A DNA stretch of 64,000 nt from Motacilla alba alba (taxonomy: Eukaryota > Chordata > Aves > Passeriformes > Motacillidae), in contig NC_052017.1 in assembly GCF_015832195.1 (NCBI RefSeq), forward strand, positions 81,221,801 to 81,285,800, written 5' to 3'. The notes below the pieces were generated by a model. That model was given only the letters and a program-made list of their open reading frames with translations. It was not told the DNA's origin and made no database searches. A program made the translations under genes and the position numbers. The first letter of the stretch is position 1. The number at the start of each line of letters is the position of its first letter. Below, in pieces: positions 61,732 through 64,000 of this stretch.

Positions 61732-63878
61732 TCAGGCTCAGACAGGCACAAAAAATTCTTGGGTTTTTGGGTGCATTTCGTGAGATGATATTTCGTGATT
61801 TTAAACTCTGTAATTGTGTGCAAGTGCATGCACGCACCAGCAAATCCACATTTCTTACATGCCTTCTATAAGGGAATTTAAAATGTATCTCTTTAGAAAA
61901 AGAGGAGTGAAAAAACCCCAAGCAAACCCAAACCTATTAGCCTTAGGATGATAAAGCCTGATTTCTGTTAATAGTGGCAGTTTTGTGTGAAAAATCAGAT
62001 TTCAGCATTAGTTTCTTTGAAATTTTAGACTTTTTCTTCTAAAAAACCCCTTTACAGTGATGGGTCAGATAGTGCAATAAATATGCTACCAAAATATAAC
62101 ATAGGGTGTCACTGTGGTTAAAGCTGCCAAACAATGCTTGGATTTTGACACAAAGGAAGAAATCTTAGGGAGAGAACAAGGGAAAGGAAAACCTACTGCT
62201 TGTTTTGTTAGCTGTTTCCCACCTCCTTGTGGGGAAGACCTGGGTTCTTGTCACCTTCAGGTGGGTTCCTGTCATCTTAAGAACTACATCATCAACTATG
62301 GTCATAACTTTCTGAAATCTTCTTAGCCGCATAGTTTCTGTATTAGAGCAGCTGAACTCACAAAGCCAGGGACATAAATAACTCCTCAAGTTGGTTAGGT
62401 TAGAACATGTCAACTGGCAAGTCATCAGAAATGCAATGATAGGTCTCCGTTTCTATTTACAGTACTTATGTGACATGGGCAAAAAGGCATTGAAAATAGG
62501 TGTAAGATATTATTCAAGTAGCACAAATCTACAACTCTGACTTGGAATATTGCTTAGCCATCCCTTTAAATGCAGAAAAATGTATTTAGATTCCTCCTAA
62601 GTAACACTATAAATAAAAGCCCCAGGAGAATGTATGCACCATCACTTCTTGATACCATTTCATTAGCACCTCTTTTTGGTACTGGAAAAGGCTGACTTTT
62701 CCTTGAAGGATTTTTTAAAAATTTGCTTATTCAAGAGTAGTACTCTGACTTCATCATTTTACTCTCAATTTACTGTCAATAACAAACAGAAGTCAAGTAT
62801 AATATTACATGAGAACTAATTTTTGCTGTTAAGTAATAGCAATACTTTTAAGACCTCATTCTAATGATTAAAAATATTTAAGAATATCGTTGCATTATAT
62901 TTCAGATTAACTTCTGGGCAGTGGCAGCATCCCTAACTTATTGGAAAGGTAACTGAAATGTATAGTAACTGTATTTTATTAAAAACATGTCCTGGTTAAT
63001 TACAAGCCTCATAAGAGAAAGAAATTATAAAAGCCTACTTCCTCTGGTTTTTTTCTTTAACTACCTTGTCATACTGTTTTACTGCATACTGAAGTAATTG
63101 TCTTTCCCATGTGCTTTTTTTATAAAAGATCTTCCAGTTTTCTCTATGTGAGCATAAGCAAAGACAGAGGAGGAGAAGTGGAGATGCCACATTCAGATTG
63201 CACTCACTTCCTTACAAATCCTGAAACTCCTTATCCTTATTATAAATGGAGTACTATGTTGGATCTGTTTGAGAACTGAAAGGGGGGGCATGCTGAAAGG
63301 AGGAATGGTTTGCTTAAATAGTGAATTAAATTCTTAAATTCTTAAATTCTGCATAATATTAGATACACTAATAGGTATTATAATAACACCTGGACCACAC
63401 AGTGACAAAACTGGAAATTTACTAAAACATTTTTGTATTTCAAATGAAATTGTTAAGGTGAAATATTCTTTAAACTCAGAAAATGGTCTTATACAATACT
63501 TAAACAAATACACAGTCCTGCAAATTAAAGCAATCATAAGATGAGTCACCTCCTGTAAGCACAATAGCAAAAAAAATTTTTGAAAAGGCAATCTATCAAA
63601 CAATAATGAAAACCTCTCAGATGATCCAGTTTCATATGAGAAGCAGAATATTAGCGTCAATACAGACAACCACTTCATTGGCATTTTCTGCTTTTCAGAT
63701 AAATCAGGACATTTTACAAAAAACCAACATGGACAAAACAATGTCCACATAAGCCTGAGTATGCAAATCCTTTTCCCTTTAACTGGTACTCTGCAAAGGC
63801 AGAGTGACTTGGCAAAATCAGAACATGTTATTTCAAAGAAACCATCAAGTAATGGATTAGATTTCCTTGAATACCTAC

Positions 63879-63963
63879 CAAAAGCTGACCAGCGAAACAG
63901 ATAAACAAAATGAAGGAAAGAAAGAGAAACGCAGCTCCAAATGAAATTCCAAGAATAGATGTT
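63879..63963 (-). CDS. ADCY2: ADCY2 coding exon (transmembrane helix 8)
   Basis: This 85-bp exon opens with the last base of a codon, probably the Lys before TSILG, and then encodes 28 residues, TSILGISFGAAF through FICFAGQLL. That is a strongly hydrophobic helix matching helix 8, the second helix of the second six-helix cluster of adenylyl cyclase 2. The acceptor is TTTTCTTCTAG and the donor is TTG|GTAGGT. It is the most 5' exon in the window. The next exon toward the 5' end is outside, so the exact split of the first codon is inferred. Relative to the human protein as remembered there are only a few conservative changes, such as Val to Ile and Leu to Phe, and the length is the same. Confidence 0.95.
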
Positions 63964-64000
63964 CTAGAAGAAAAGGAAAACAGGTATTAATTTCTTGGTT

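Larger units (their letters stand above)
52421..63878 (-). other. ADCY2: ADCY2 intron (11.5 kb)
   Basis: The longest intron in the window. It holds an ATAGAT-rich simple repeat (54390-54425), an unclassified GC-richer repeat (55.04-55.8 kb), an LTR-like element (58.2-58.6 kb) and a second LTR-type repeat (61.1-61.73 kb). The stretches 52.42-54.38, 55.81-58.19, 58.62-61.0 and 61.74-63.88 kb show nothing recognisable. Confidence 0.9.
19253..64000 (-). other. ADCY2: ADCY2 gene body, 3' half (partial)
   Basis: Eleven coding exons on the minus strand join without a frame break into 472 residues plus a stop. They match the C-terminal 43 percent or so of vertebrate adenylyl cyclase 2, a 12-helix plasma-membrane enzyme that converts ATP to cAMP and is stimulated by Gs-alpha and, conditionally, by G-beta-gamma. 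All introns inside the window are GT-AG; they run from 528 bp to about 11.5 kb. The human gene has 25 exons as I recall, so these are probably exons 15-25. Type 2 is preferred over the related types 4 and 7 because of near-identity to human ADCY2 as remembered, including the KPKFSGVEKIKTIGST block and the RSLSQ-NVAS C-terminus. The N-terminus, helices 1-7 and the C1 domain lie beyond the right edge. Confidence 0.96.

Noticed and set aside
1..64000. A novel multi-gene system, CRISPR array, tRNA or rRNA
   Set aside because: Nothing of the kind is visible. The window is explained by two vertebrate genes, their introns and avian repeats.

Overview
This is vertebrate nuclear DNA, almost certainly from a bird. 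The window is AT-rich and sparse in genes. It carries several 3' ends of avian CR1 LINEs with the typical ATTCTATG / ATTCTGTG termini, some avian-looking LTR-type repeats, and exons of two vertebrate genes joined by canonical GT-AG introns. No bacterial-type operons, CRISPR arrays or RNA genes were seen. The species cannot be named from the sequence; the LTR content would suit a neoavian bird.

Both genes are on the minus strand. (1) The right two-thirds (19.25-64.0 kb) is the 3' half of ADCY2, type 2 adenylyl cyclase. Eleven coding exons were reconstructed, with coordinates and phases that all join in frame. They encode the last 472 residues, from transmembrane helix 8, through the rest of the second membrane domain and its glycosylated loop, to the complete C2 catalytic domain and the stop codon. 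The upstream exons lie beyond base 64000. (2) The left part (3.4-11.0 kb) holds all of CFAP90 (C5orf49), a small cilia- and flagella-associated protein, in three coding exons (51+39+48 residues). Its first exon lies in a CpG island at about 10.70-11.17 kb.

Layout from left to right: 3' flank of CFAP90 (1-3396); CFAP90 exons 3, 2 and 1 (3397-11004); a CR1 on each side of the CpG-island promoter; an intergenic interval with an LTR-like repeat (14.3-14.95 kb); an AT-rich stretch that probably contains the ADCY2 3' UTR (about 15.0-19.25 kb); then ADCY2 exons separated by introns carrying CR1s (20.1, 44.4, 46.5 and 49.05 kb), LTRs (21.4 and 58.2 kb), a second copy of the 14.3-kb repeat family in the opposite orientation (61.1-61.7 kb) and unclassified GC-richer repeats (29.3 and 55.0 kb).

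The two genes are not known to work together. ADCY2 is a G-beta-gamma-stimulated plasma-membrane cyclase, and CFAP90 is an axonemal protein. No new biological system is evident. The points most worth checking are the same-strand arrangement of ADCY2 and CFAP90 (convergent in human, as I recall it), the altered C-terminus of CFAP90, a lengthened extracellular segment at one ADCY2 splice junction, and the changed QEHA G-beta-gamma-binding motif in ADCY2.
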